NCBI GenBank assembly: GCA_028040005.1 | Contig: JAOFKK010000009.1 | Location: 1 to 20,786 of the forward strand | DNA length: 20,786 bases | Direction of reading: 5' to 3' | From: Rickettsiales bacterium | GTDB taxonomy: Bacteria > Pseudomonadota > Alphaproteobacteria > Rickettsiales > UBA1997 | Shown: one piece after another, positions 1 to 8,822 of the stretch | Numbering within the stretch: the stretch's first letter is position 1 | Layout: every line of letters starts with the position of its first letter | Position numbers and translations under genes: made by a program | Notes under the pieces: model-generated | The model's database searches: none | The model's input: only the letters and a program-made list of their open reading frames with translations | Told to the model about the DNA's origin: nothing

Positions 1-72
1 TAAAATTATCTAAAAAATCAAACTACTTCAATATGCAAAGGTCTCTTAAATTACAAATAATTTTTATATTTC

Positions 73-100
73 TTGATTTGAACAATTTTATTTATATATT
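73..100 (+). promoter_or_regulatory. putative sigma70-type promoter of pepF
   Basis: A TTGATT hexamer (73-78) and a TATATT hexamer (95-100) are separated by 16 bases. Transcription would begin near 107, giving a leader of about 24 bases before the ATG at 131. Such matches are common in AT-rich DNA, so this is a candidate only. The rest of bases 1-130 shows no other recognisable feature. Confidence 0.35.
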
Positions 101-130
101 TTGGTATTAAAGTCAGTAATTAAAAATATT

Positions 131-1891
131 ATGAATCTAAAAAACTTACCAAAATGGGATCTAACTGATTTTTATCAAAATATTGAGGATAAAAATATTA
201 TATTGGATTTTCAAAATTTAAAGGAGGAATCTAAATTATTTGCTAAAAATTATCAAGGAAAGATTGATAAATTATCTGGTGATGAATTATATCAGGCGAT
301 TAAGAAAAATGAACAAATTGCCGAACAATTTGGAAAAATATCCAGCTTTGCCTATTTAAATTATGCTGCTGATATGCTGGATGAGAAAAACACAGCTTTT
401 TATCAAAATTCTTCTGAAAAAATTCGTGAAATTTCTAAGGATTTAGTCTTTTTTGAGATTGAAATTAATGAAATTACCGAAGAGGATTTGCAAAAACTTT
501 ATGATGAATCACAAAATTTACAAAAATATCAACCTCATTTAAGAGATATTCGTGTTTTTAAAAAACATCAATTAAAGGAAGAAATTGAAAAGATTTTATT
601 AGAAAAGAGCTCAACTGGTGCGAGTGCTTGGAATCGTCTTTTTGATGAAACTATCAATAATTTAAAATTTCCTTATGATAAAAAGGAGTTAAATTCATCA
701 GAAATTTTTAACTTACTTAGTTCAAAAGATGCTATTACTCGTAAAAAATCTGCCAAAATTATTGGTGATGTTTTGGGGCAAAATATTCGTCTTTTTTCTT
801 TTATTACCAATATTTTGGCTAAGGATAAGGATATTAATGATAATTTGCGCAATTTTGAGCGCCCTATCTCTTCTCGTAATTTAAATAATTTTATTGAAGA
901 TAAAATTGTTGATAATTTAGTTGAGGTAGTTAAGGATAATTATTCTAATATTTCACATCGTTATTATAAAATTAAGGCTAAATTACTTGGTTTAGATAAG
1001 ATGCATTATTCCGATCGCAATGCTCCACTTTCTATGGATGAAAATCTTACCTCTTGGGAAGATGCTAAGGAGATAGTCTTTACTAGCTATAATAATTTTT
1101 CTCCCAAGCTAGCTGAGATTGGTCAAAGATTTTTTGATAATGATTGGATTGATGTTGGCGTGCGCGATGGTAAGGATTCTGGTGCTTTTGCTCATCCAAC
1201 AGTCCCTTCTATTCATCCTTATTTATTGTTAAATTATCAAGGGAAAGTGCGTGATATTATGACTTTAGCTCATGAATTGGGTCATGGTGTGCATCAAATT
1301 TTAGCCTCTCAAAAGGGTTATTTTATGTCGGGAACACCACTTACTTTGGCTGAAACTGCTTCAGTTTTTGGTGAACAATTAACTTTCCAAGAAATTCTTA
1401 AAAGAGAACAAAATCCTGAACGTAAAAAAATAATTATAGCTTCTAAAGTTGAGGATATGATTAATACTGTTATTCGTCAAATTGCCTTTTTAGAATTTGA
1501 AAGAAAGGTTCATGATGAACGCAAAAAAGGTGAAATTTCAAGTGAAAAATTATGCCAATTTTGGATGGAAGTTCAAAAAGATTCACTTGGTGATATCTTT
1601 ACTTTTGATGATGAATATAAATATTACTGGTCTTATATTCCACATTTTATTCATTCACCATTTTATGTTTATTCTTATGCTTTTGGTGATTGTTTGGTTA
1701 ATTCTCTCTATGGCGCTTATAAAAATGGCTTACCTAATTTTGAGGAAAAATATCTAGAAATGCTTAAAGCTGGTGGCACTTTACATCATAAGGAATTATT
1801 AGCCCCTTTTGGTTTGGATGCTAGTCGTAAGGAATTTTGGCAATTTGGCTTGGATGTGATTGCAGATTATATTGATCAGTTAGAAAAATAA
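131..1891 (+). CDS. pepF: oligoendopeptidase F-type zinc metallopeptidase (M3 family)
   Basis: Cytoplasmic zinc oligopeptidase that degrades short peptides, recognised as family M3, PepF-like. The zinc-binding HELGH motif is at residues 381-385 (numbered from the ATG at 131), and the third ligand glutamate is E408 in ETASVFGEQ. The N-terminal helical region (to about residue 190) and the C-terminal catalytic domain are both present, and 586 residues is normal for the family. The frame also opens at a TTG at 101, but MNLKNLPKWDLTDFY looks like a normal PepF N-terminus. The TTG would also sit on the putative promoter, so I prefer ATG 131. No Shine-Dalgarno sequence is visible. The exporter gene follows 10 bases after the stop, so the two are probably co-transcribed. 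Family assignment is firm; the substrate is unknown. Confidence 0.93.
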   Translation: MNLKNLPKWDLTDFYQNIEDKNIILDFQNLKEESKLFAKNYQGKIDKLSGDELYQAIKKNEQIAEQFGKISSFAYLNYAADMLDEKNTAFYQNSSEKIREISKDLVFFEIEINEITEEDLQKLYDESQNLQKYQPHLRDIRVFKKHQLKEEIEKILLEKSSTGASAWNRLFDETINNLKFPYDKKELNSSEIFNLLSSKDAITRKKSAKIIGDVLGQNIRLFSFITNILAKDKDINDNLRNFERPISSRNLNNFIEDKIVDNLVEVVKDNYSNISHRYYKIKAKLLGLDKMHYSDRNAPLSMDENLTSWEDAKEIVFTSYNNFSPKLAEIGQRFFDNDWIDVGVRDGKDSGAFAHPTVPSIHPYLLLNYQGKVRDIMTLAHELGHGVHQILASQKGYFMSGTPLTLAETASVFGEQLTFQEILKREQNPERKKIIIASKVEDMINTVIRQIAFLEFERKVHDERKKGEISSEKLCQFWMEVQKDSLGDIFTFDDEYKYYWSYIPHFIHSPFYVYSYAFGDCLVNSLYGAYKNGLPNFEEKYLEMLKAGGTLHHKELLAPFGLDASRKEFWQFGLDVIADYIDQLEK

Positions 1892-1901
1892 CAAAATCTA
1901 A

Positions 1902-4385
1902 ATGATAAGTAAATTATATCAGAAATTATTTTTAAATAATCAGAGTCTAATTTTTTTGATTTTTATTTGTTTAGTAGGATTTTTTTCCTATCATTCCTTG
2001 CAATTCAGATTAGATGCTTCTTCTGATTCTCTTAATTTAGAAAATGATAAGGATATTGATTATTATCGTCAAATTACCAAAGAATTTGGCTCAGATGAAT
2101 TTTTGGTAGTTACTTTTAGACCCATTAATGATGATTTATTTTCGGATAATAGCCTATCTGATCTTAAAGAAATTAAAAGAAAGTTAAAAATAATTAGCGA
2201 TGTTAGTAATGTAGTTACAATTTTAGATGTTCCTCTTATTGATTCTCCTAAAATCTCTTTTGAAGATTTACCTTCTGGTATTAGAACAATTTTGGATCCT
2301 AATACTGATAAAATATTAGCTAAAAAGGAATTAATTTCTAGCGCCCTATATTCTGAAAATCTTATTGATTTAGAGGGTGATATTACGACAATATTGGTTA
2401 ATTTTAAGAGAGATATAACATATCATAATTTATTAGAAGAGCGTAATTCTTTGCGTAAATTAAAAAAAGATGGCAGATTGTTTGATGCAGATAAATTATC
2501 CAAGATTGAAGAAAATTTTAGTAAATATCATCATAACTCTCTTGAAAAGCAAGCTCAAAATATTGCTATGATTAGGCAAATTTTAGCTGATTATCAAAGT
2601 AAATATGATATTTATATTGGTGGTGTGCCAATGATTATTGCCGATTCAATTGCTTTTATTAATAATGATATCAAAATTTTTGGTCTTCTAATCTTGTTTT
2701 TCACCATTTTAACGCTTTTAATCATTTTTAAATCCTTAAAATGGGTGATTGCGCCTCTTTTGGTGTGTGTTTTTGTAATTATTACAATGCTTGGTTTTTT
2801 AGGTATGGCTAGTTGGCCAGTGACTTTGGTTTCTTCTAATTTTATTTCTTTATTATTTATCATTACTCTTTCAATGAATATTCATCTTATGGTAAGATAT
2901 CGTGAAATATTCTCGCAACAAAAAAAATCTAATCAAATTTTAACTCAAAAAGAATTGATATTTTTATCAGTTAAAAAAATGTCACTTCCTTGTTTTTATA
3001 CTTCTATTACCACTATTGTTGCTTTTGGATCTTTGGTGATTAGTGATATTACTCCTGTAATTGATTTTGGAAAAATGATGGCAATTGGTATTGCTATTTC
3101 ATATCTTTTTACTTTTATTTTATTGCCGAATCTTCTTTTATTTAATGATGATAATATCGTTAAAAATAATAAAGAATTTAAATGGGTCAATAAATCGATA
3201 GATTTATTTTGTGAATTAATTAATAGGAGGCCAAAATTAATTATCCAAATTTTTACTATCCTATCTATTATTATTATTATAGGTATTTTGCAATTAAGGG
3301 TTGAAAATAGCTTTATTAATTATTATAAGGAATCGACCGAAATTAACAAAGGAATGCGATTAATTGATAATAAAATGGGGGGAACAACTCCTCTTAATAT
3401 TGTGATTGATGCACCAAAAATAATGCAGGAAGAGGAATTTAGTGATGAATTTGATGATTTCTTCTCAGATGGTGATTTTGAAGAGCAAGAATGTCCATTT
3501 TCTAATGGCTATTGGTATAGTGCAAATAATATTAAATTAATTGATAATATTCATAATTATCTAAAAGACTTACCGGAAACCGGCAAAGTAATGTCACTTT
3601 CTAGCTCCTTTTTAATGTTTAAGTCGCTTAATAGCGGTGCTGATTTGGATAATTTTATTTTAACTTTAGCATGCACTAAAACATCAAAAGAGATTCAAAA
3701 TATTTTATTTTATCCTTATCTTTCTGACGATGGTAATCAATTACATTTCAATGTTAGAATTAAAGAAACAAATGAGAATCTAAGAAGATCTAAATTAATT
3801 GATCAAATTAAGCAAGAATTAAGCAATAAATTTGATATAGATTCAGATAGAATTCATCTTAACGGTATGTTGGTTTTATATAATAATATTTTACAGAGCT
3901 TGTTTGAAAGTCAAATTTTAACATTATCTTTTGTATTTTTGGTTATTTTGGGGATGTTTTTAATTTTATTTAGAAATATTAAATTATCTCTTTTGGCAAT
4001 TATTCCAAATATCATCGTTGCTGCTTTTATTTTAGGAATTATGGGGTGGTTTAATATTCCATTAGATATTATGACTATTACTATTGCTGCCATTGCTATC
4101 GGTATTGCTGTTGACGATACCATTCATTATATTCATCGATTTTCTGAGGAGTTAAAAAAGGATAATAATTATCTTGATTCTGTTAAAAGGGCTCATAATA
4201 CCATTGGCAGGGCTATGTATTACACTACTGCTATTATTGGTTTTGGATTTTTTATTTTGATCTTTTCTAATTTTGTTCCAACTATTTATTTTGGGATATT
4301 GACCACTCTTTCTATGGTTTTTGCCTTACTTGCTGACTTTTTACTATTACCAATATTATTGATAAAATTTAGGCCAATTAGATGA
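1902..4385 (+). CDS. RND superfamily (MMPL/COG1033-type) membrane transporter
   Basis: Inner-membrane RND-type exporter of 827 residues with the duplicated RND layout. One N-terminal TM (about 15-33) is followed by a large periplasmic loop (about 34-255) and a block of TM segments (about 258-412). TM about 446-464 leads into a second periplasmic loop (about 465-670) and a final TM block (about 673-820). The RND/MMPL proton-relay-like signature GIAVDDTIHYIHRF lies in the second block, with D738 and D739. The second loop holds a strongly acidic stretch at residues 510-530 (12 Asp/Glu in 21), followed by a Cys. Relatives of this family export lipids, hopanoids or other hydrophobic compounds, but the cargo here cannot be read from sequence. 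Its TGA is one base from the stop of the convergent mnmE. Confidence 0.85.
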   Translation: MISKLYQKLFLNNQSLIFLIFICLVGFFSYHSLQFRLDASSDSLNLENDKDIDYYRQITKEFGSDEFLVVTFRPINDDLFSDNSLSDLKEIKRKLKIISDVSNVVTILDVPLIDSPKISFEDLPSGIRTILDPNTDKILAKKELISSALYSENLIDLEGDITTILVNFKRDITYHNLLEERNSLRKLKKDGRLFDADKLSKIEENFSKYHHNSLEKQAQNIAMIRQILADYQSKYDIYIGGVPMIIADSIAFINNDIKIFGLLILFFTILTLLIIFKSLKWVIAPLLVCVFVIITMLGFLGMASWPVTLVSSNFISLLFIITLSMNIHLMVRYREIFSQQKKSNQILTQKELIFLSVKKMSLPCFYTSITTIVAFGSLVISDITPVIDFGKMMAIGIAISYLFTFILLPNLLLFNDDNIVKNNKEFKWVNKSIDLFCELINRRPKLIIQIFTILSIIIIIGILQLRVENSFINYYKESTEINKGMRLIDNKMGGTTPLNIVIDAPKIMQEEEFSDEFDDFFSDGDFEEQECPFSNGYWYSANNIKLIDNIHNYLKDLPETGKVMSLSSSFLMFKSLNSGADLDNFILTLACTKTSKEIQNILFYPYLSDDGNQLHFNVRIKETNENLRRSKLIDQIKQELSNKFDIDSDRIHLNGMLVLYNNILQSLFESQILTLSFVFLVILGMFLILFRNIKLSLLAIIPNIIVAAFILGIMGWFNIPLDIMTITIAAIAIGIAVDDTIHYIHRFSEELKKDNNYLDSVKRAHNTIGRAMYYTTAIIGFGFFILIFSNFVPTIYFGILTTLSMVFALLADFLLLPILLIKFRPIR

Positions 4386-4386
4386 T

Positions 4387-5709
4387 TTATTTTCCAATAC
4401 AGAATTTTAAGAAAATAACATCTAGAATATCATCTATGGCAATATCTCCTGTAATTTGACCGATCTGATAGGCAATTGATCTTAATTTTTCAGCTGTAAT
4501 TTCAATATTGTCTTCAAAAGATATTTCTTTTAATAGTAATAATGTTTTTTCTAGATTATTTCTATGTCTTTGATTTGTTATCAGTGAATCATTATCTAAA
4601 TCTCCTATGATATTTTTGATTTTATTTTCGATCGCAATATAAATTTGGTCTAAATTCATATTCTTTTCTAAGGATATTAATATAGGTTCTTTTTTAGATA
4701 ATGTTGCGTCAATAATTGGATCCTTTATGTCGATTTTATTTATTAATAATATTGAATTTTGATCATAAAATTTTAAGTTATCAGATTTTAAATTATCAGA
4801 TTCAAGGATAATAATTTTAATATCAGATTGTTCTATTTTATTTATAGCTTTTTTAATTCCTTGTTTTTCAATAATATCATTTGACTCTCTAATTCCCGCA
4901 GTATCAGAAATAACTACCTCATATCCTGCTATATCCAGGTAAGATTCAACAATATCACGAGTTGTGCCAGCTATGTTAGAGATAATTGATATATCTTTTT
5001 GGTTAATATAGTTCATTAATGTTGATTTTCCAACATTAGGATCTCCTAATATGACTATAGAAATACCTTCTTTTATTTTTTGACCAAAATTATTTTGTAA
5101 TTGTTGAGATATTTTGTTGGTTAGGATATTTATTTTATCCCAAGATTGTTTAATTATGGCAGTAGGAAGGTCTTCATCAGGAAAGTCAATGGATGATTCA
5201 AGATTAGCAATGATATTTATTATGTCATTACGCCAATTGTTATAAATAGCGCTATGATGTCCTGAGAGCTGAGAAATAGCTTGTTTATGCTGATATTTTG
5301 TTTTGGAATTAATGATATCTAAAATAGATTCAGCTTGAATCAAGTCTATTTTATTATTTAATAATGCTAATTTTGTAAATTCCCCCTCTTTAGCATATCT
5401 AAAATTATTTATTTTTAATAATATGGCTACAACTCTATTGATTATATAGGAAGATGGGTGGCATGATATTTCAATTACATCTTCACCAGTATAGCTATGA
5501 GGTGATTTGAAATAGGTTATTATAGATTGATCTAAGATTGATTTATCATCTGGGTCAATTAAATTGCACAGAGTTGCCTTTCTATCTTTGATGATTTTTG
5601 TTACTCCCAATTGTGATAGAGAGTCAAGAGCTGACTCTCCAGATATTCTAAATAATATTAGAGCAGATTTTTTGCAATATCCTAAATGTGCAAATATAGT
5701 ATCTGCCAA
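4387..5709 (-). CDS. mnmE: tRNA uridine-5-carboxymethylaminomethyl modification GTPase MnmE
   Basis: With MnmG, MnmE makes the (c)mnm5 modification at wobble U34 of certain tRNAs in the cytoplasm. All landmarks are present in 440 residues: the N-terminal DTIFA start and folate-binding domain, a helical domain with an inserted G domain, and the C-terminal FCIGK with its conserved Cys (C437). The G domain shows G1 GDPNVGKST (222-230), G2 GTTRD (248-252), G3 DTAG (269-272) and G4 NKID (324-327). The start codon is TTG, three bases after the stop of the upstream pseudopilin gene. The family N-terminus begins exactly here, so the TTG is credible. Residues 304-313 are a doubled SDNLK from a 15-base tandem duplication. 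It is probably the last gene of the rodA-pseudopilin-mnmE run. I recognise it firmly. Confidence 0.96.
   Translation of the reverse strand: MADTIFAHLGYCKKSALILFRISGESALDSLSQLGVTKIIKDRKATLCNLIDPDDKSILDQSIITYFKSPHSYTGEDVIEISCHPSSYIINRVVAILLKINNFRYAKEGEFTKLALLNNKIDLIQAESILDIINSKTKYQHKQAISQLSGHHSAIYNNWRNDIINIIANLESSIDFPDEDLPTAIIKQSWDKINILTNKISQQLQNNFGQKIKEGISIVILGDPNVGKSTLMNYINQKDISIISNIAGTTRDIVESYLDIAGYEVVISDTAGIRESNDIIEKQGIKKAINKIEQSDIKIIILESDNLKSDNLKFYDQNSILLINKIDIKDPIIDATLSKKEPILISLEKNMNLDQIYIAIENKIKNIIGDLDNDSLITNQRHRNNLEKTLLLLKEISFEDNIEITAEKLRSIAYQIGQITGDIAIDDILDVIFLKFCIGK
4771..4800. repeat. 15-base tandem duplication inside mnmE
   Basis: Two adjacent 15-base units (4771-4785 and 4786-4800) differ at one base (ttttaagttatcaga and ttttaaattatcaga). 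They encode SDNLK twice in the MnmE G domain, between G3 and G4. The frame is kept. It looks like a recent slippage duplication in a surface loop. Confidence 0.8.
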
Positions 5710-5712
5710 ATC

Positions 5713-6570
5713 TTATGTTCTATTTAATGGAATTCTGTATTTTGCACTTAAATAATTTAATACTTCATTTAATTCAACAAATGTAAGAGATTGGCCATAT
5801 ACTATAAGTTCTGATATATCTCCTATAAATCCACCAACATCATTTCCTAATGTTGCAGTAGAGATGGATCCTATGGAGTCAGCATTTCCATCAGAGCCGT
5901 CTGCTGTAATTGAATTAACATCTAATCCTACGCCTCTATTTCTATAATATGCAGTACCTACAGGTGCTGATCCACTTTGATATGAAGCAAAAGATAAATA
6001 ATTAATTGCTGGCCCGCTAGAAGCTGATGCAAAATTAATAATGTCGGTGTTGGTATTTTTATCAACCTGGAGATTATCTGTGGTATATTCAATTACCAAA
6101 TTATCAGAATCGATTAATTTTCCGGTGGCATTATCTCGGTCTTCAACAATGAATATTGCAAAATTACTACCTGTTATTCTTTGTATAGGTGCGTTAAGAT
6201 CTATAGAGTCAGTGCCGTCAAAGGTAATAGATGGTATATCATTAATTGCGGCTTCACTATATGAAGGGTCGCCCCCAGCTGTCAATCTATTAGAAACAAA
6301 ATAATTAGTAATATTTTGCCAACCTGTTATAGTCTGACCCTCGTAAGTTTCATCCTCTACAATACTTTCTGATAAAACTGGTTCTAACCATATGGCTAGT
6401 GGCTCAACTGAAGAAATAGGTGAGTTAGATGTTAAGGTTTGGGCTGAAGTAATTCTAGATGTTTTTATCATGCTTTTTCCAGCACTAATAGAAGCTAGTA
6501 AAATACCGATAATTAACAATATAACGGATACTTCTAATAGGGAGAATCCTAATTTATGATTTTTTTTCAT
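5713..6570 (-). CDS. pseudopilin with C-terminal LamG/ConA-like domain (second copy)
   Basis: A type IV pilin-like prepilin of 285 residues. The short basic leader MKKNHKLG ends in Gly8, followed by the processing site FSLLEV with Glu at mature position 5 and a hydrophobic helix to about residue 30. A prepilin peptidase would cut after Gly8. Beyond residue 55 there is no usual pilin sequence. Instead it reads like a bacterial LamG/concanavalin-A-like jelly roll: AIWLEP (59-64), INDIPSITFDG (109-119), FAIFIVEDRDN (137-147), and a terminal GDISELIVY followed by a helix ending in LSAKYRI. It is a clear paralogue of the gene just upstream (64-base gap), sharing the N-terminus, the FIVEDRDN motif and the C-terminal motif. 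Likely role: minor pilin or surface adhesin. The function is inferred and the carbohydrate ligand, if any, is unknown. Confidence 0.8.
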   Translation of the reverse strand: MKKNHKLGFSLLEVSVILLIIGILLASISAGKSMIKTSRITSAQTLTSNSPISSVEPLAIWLEPVLSESIVEDETYEGQTITGWQNITNYFVSNRLTAGGDPSYSEAAINDIPSITFDGTDSIDLNAPIQRITGSNFAIFIVEDRDNATGKLIDSDNLVIEYTTDNLQVDKNTNTDIINFASASSGPAINYLSFASYQSGSAPVGTAYYRNRGVGLDVNSITADGSDGNADSIGSISTATLGNDVGGFIGDISELIVYGQSLTFVELNEVLNYLSAKYRIPLNRT

Positions 6571-6634
6571 AGTTATGAATAAATTAATGAATTAAGTATA
6601 AATTAAAATAAGTTTCAATTTCTTATTAAATGAT

Positions 6635-7552
6635 TTAAGTAGCTGATAAAGATAAATTATATTTAGCTTCAAAATATCTAAAAATATCATGTAATTCTGA
6701 TTTTCTTAATCTTCTGTTAAATATTATTATTTCTGCAATATTTCCCATATAAGACTGAGAATCATGGCCTAATCTTAGTACACCAATGCTATTTGGATCA
6801 AATTGATAAGGTGTTGTGCTATCGATTGTAGTTGATGGAGCTGGCATAGCTGCAGCTTGAGGTAGTTTTTTATTTAGATAGTGATAAAAACCCTCTCTTA
6901 TTATTATATTGCCATTGATTTCAAAATTACCACCACCATTATTATCAAATAAGCTTAAATAATGTAAATTGGCACCAGTAAATGCAGATGATGAAGCAGC
7001 GGTACCAGATTCATTATCAGCAGTGAAATTATCAGATGCGTTATAATAAATATTTAAGCCATTAGTACCAGTTGAACTTATAATTCTTCTTGTGGTAGTT
7101 AGAGAGTTATCTCTATCTTCAACAATAAATATACTTAAATCTGATTGTTCTAGAAGATTAGATACATCATTAATTATTAACCTCTGATCAACTGCAGTGA
7201 ATTTAACGGCAGGTATATGATTTATAGCGTCTTTGGAATAAACTGGAATAGGATTTGCGCCATCAGCTACAGCAGATCCAATACTATAAAATGGAGAATT
7301 GTTAGACCAAAGTGATAAACTTTCCCCCTCAGATTCATCGTCAAAACTATTTGGTAGCGCTGGCTCAAACCATAATACTAGATCCTTCATGCCGTAGATT
7401 GCGGTATTTGATGATAAATTTTGTGCAGAAGCGGTTTTTGATCTTTTTACAAGGTCGGTTCCAGTAGTGATAGCGGCAATCAAAACCCCTATAATTAACA
7501 CTACAACAGAAATCTCAACCAGAGAGAATCCTAATTTATGATTTTTTTTCAT
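6635..7552 (-). CDS. pseudopilin with C-terminal LamG/ConA-like domain (first copy)
   Basis: Prepilin-like protein of 305 residues. The leader MKKNHKLG is followed by the processing site FSLVEI (Glu at mature position 5) and a hydrophobic helix to about residue 30. The remainder is lectin-like: LVLWFEPALP (58-67), INHIPAVKF (110-118), IFIVEDRDN (141-149), and near the end GNIAEIIIFN followed by a helix and FEAKYNL. This is the pattern of LamG/ConA-like jelly rolls. The first 29 coding bases are identical to those of the paralogue downstream, including an A8 tract right after the ATG. It has its own promoter-like sequence upstream and no clear Shine-Dalgarno. No pilus assembly genes (ATPase, platform protein, prepilin peptidase) are in the window, so it would depend on genes elsewhere. 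The fold assignment is by eye. Confidence 0.8.
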   Translation of the reverse strand: MKKNHKLGFSLVEISVVVLIIGVLIAAITTGTDLVKRSKTASAQNLSSNTAIYGMKDLVLWFEPALPNSFDDESEGESLSLWSNNSPFYSIGSAVADGANPIPVYSKDAINHIPAVKFTAVDQRLIINDVSNLLEQSDLSIFIVEDRDNSLTTTRRIISSTGTNGLNIYYNASDNFTADNESGTAASSSAFTGANLHYLSLFDNNGGGNFEINGNIIIREGFYHYLNKKLPQAAAMPAPSTTIDSTTPYQFDPNSIGVLRLGHDSQSYMGNIAEIIIFNRRLRKSELHDIFRYFEAKYNLSLSAT

Positions 7553-7592
7553 AGCTATTTATTTGATTATTTGATTGGCAAATATGCATCAG

Positions 7593-7621
7593 ATTATCTT
7601 TGTTAGTAAAAGTAAAGTCAA
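7593..7621 (-). promoter_or_regulatory. sigma70-type promoter upstream of the pseudopilin pair
   Basis: Read on the - strand, TTGACT (7621-7616) and GATAAT (7598-7593) are separated by exactly 17 bases. Each hexamer matches the sigma70 consensus at 5 of 6 positions. A transcript would start near 7586 and carry a leader of about 34 bases. It sits in the 144-base gap after rodA, so the pseudopilins can be transcribed independently of rodA. The rest of the gap (7553-7696) shows no gene and no convincing terminator. Confidence 0.6.
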
Positions 7622-7696
7622 GAAAAATTTTATATTAAATAAGGTAAAATAAATTAAGATTTTGGTTTAAGCTTTTTAAGAGGTTTGTACGGATCG

Positions 7697-8815
7697 TTAT
7701 TTTAACTCTGAATCATTATAAAGACCAACATTTAATACAAAGCCAAAACCTATTAACATTGTTGCTGTTATTGTTCCGCCATATGACATAAAAGGTAGTG
7801 GAGCGCCAACAACGGGTAAAAGACCAATAGTCATGCCAATATTAATAAAGGAATGGAAGAAGAAAATAGAGGAAATTCCAACAATAACCAATTTTGAATA
7901 TTGATTCAAACTCTTTGATGCCATTAAGATTGATGAAAAAACTATTAAAAGACATATAAATACAATAGATATAGAGCCAATAAATCCAAATTCTTCAGAT
8001 AGGATTGTAAAGATAAAATCAGTTTGTCTTTCTGGTAAAAATCCTAATTGTGTTTGAGTACCATTGATAAATCCTTTGCCGGAAAAACCCCCTGAGCCAA
8101 TTGCAATTTTTGATTGTATAATATTGTATCCAGTTCCCATTGGGTCACTATCGGGATTGATAAAATTTTTAATCCTATCTCTTTGGTAAGAATGTAGAAA
8201 GAAAAACCATAAAATTGGCATAGAAATTAGGGCTAAAATAGCAGTAAGGACAAATTTCCACATCATAACACCTGCAACAAATAATATTACAAATCCAACA
8301 AATAATAAAATTAATGAAGTTCCTAAATCGGGTTGAGCAAATATTAATCCAGTAGGTAGAAAGATTAAAATTAATGGCGGTGTTACATATTTTATTTTTT
8401 GAATTTCTTCAGCCTCAATATTATGAAAATATTTAGCTAGCGATAATACGAGAAAGACTTTCATAATTTCTGAGGGCTGAATTGTGATGAAGCCAAGTCT
8501 AAACCACCTTGTGGCTCCCATAGCGTAATGTCCTTTAAAATAAACAAATAATAATAGTGCAATACCAATAAAGTAAAATTTATGCACATGGCGGAACCAA
8601 AAATTAATATCAATAATAGCGATAGCAATCATTACAGGAAAAAAAACAATAAAATAAATAAATTGTCTTAACATCCAAGTTTTGTAATTACCTCCGGCGG
8701 CAGAATATAGCATTGCTAGACCAATTACAGATAATAAAAATATTAAAGATATTAGTGACCAATTTAGTTTGGCAATTTTATTAATAATATCTTCTTTTTT
8801 TAATTGCTGTTGCAT
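7697..8815 (-). CDS. rodA: rod shape-determining peptidoglycan glycosyltransferase RodA (SEDS)
   Basis: SEDS-family peptidoglycan polymerase of the elongasome, working with PBP2 (MrdA) in the inner membrane to make lateral wall. The 372 residues hold about ten hydrophobic segments. RodA hallmarks are IQPSE (112-116), QPDLGTS (161-167), GKGFINGTQTQLGFLPERQ with TDFIF following (catalytic Asp266), and PFMSYGGT (341-348). TQTQLGFLPERQTDFIF separates RodA from FtsW. The ATG at 8815 lies divergent to gyrB. Its partner mrdA is in the same window but about 7 kb away rather than adjacent. It implies a rod-shaped, peptidoglycan-making cell. Identification is firm. Confidence 0.96.
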   Translation of the reverse strand: MQQQLKKEDIINKIAKLNWSLISLIFLLSVIGLAMLYSAAGGNYKTWMLRQFIYFIVFFPVMIAIAIIDINFWFRHVHKFYFIGIALLLFVYFKGHYAMGATRWFRLGFITIQPSEIMKVFLVLSLAKYFHNIEAEEIQKIKYVTPPLILIFLPTGLIFAQPDLGTSLILLFVGFVILFVAGVMMWKFVLTAILALISMPILWFFFLHSYQRDRIKNFINPDSDPMGTGYNIIQSKIAIGSGGFSGKGFINGTQTQLGFLPERQTDFIFTILSEEFGFIGSISIVFICLLIVFSSILMASKSLNQYSKLVIVGISSIFFFHSFINIGMTIGLLPVVGAPLPFMSYGGTITATMLIGFGFVLNVGLYNDSELK

Positions 8816-8822
8816 AAATATA

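Noticed and set aside
3..110. An open frame on the + strand from the window edge to a TAA near 108.
   Set aside because: It lacks a recognisable protein pattern, is very short and AT-rich, and overlaps the likely pepF promoter.
101..130. TTG at 101 as the pepF start, adding ten residues.
   Set aside because: The extra residues do not resemble the family N-terminus, and the TTG overlaps the promoter-like TATATT; ATG 131 fits better.
2612..4123. Antisense open frames within the RND exporter gene on the - strand.
   Set aside because: They mirror hydrophobic coding sequence on the + strand, have no family pattern, and have no start or spacing signals.
7621..7696. A possible terminator after rodA around the AAGCTT palindrome.
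   Set aside because: The pairing around AAGCTT is only a few bases, A/T-rich, and not followed by a usable U-tract on the - strand.
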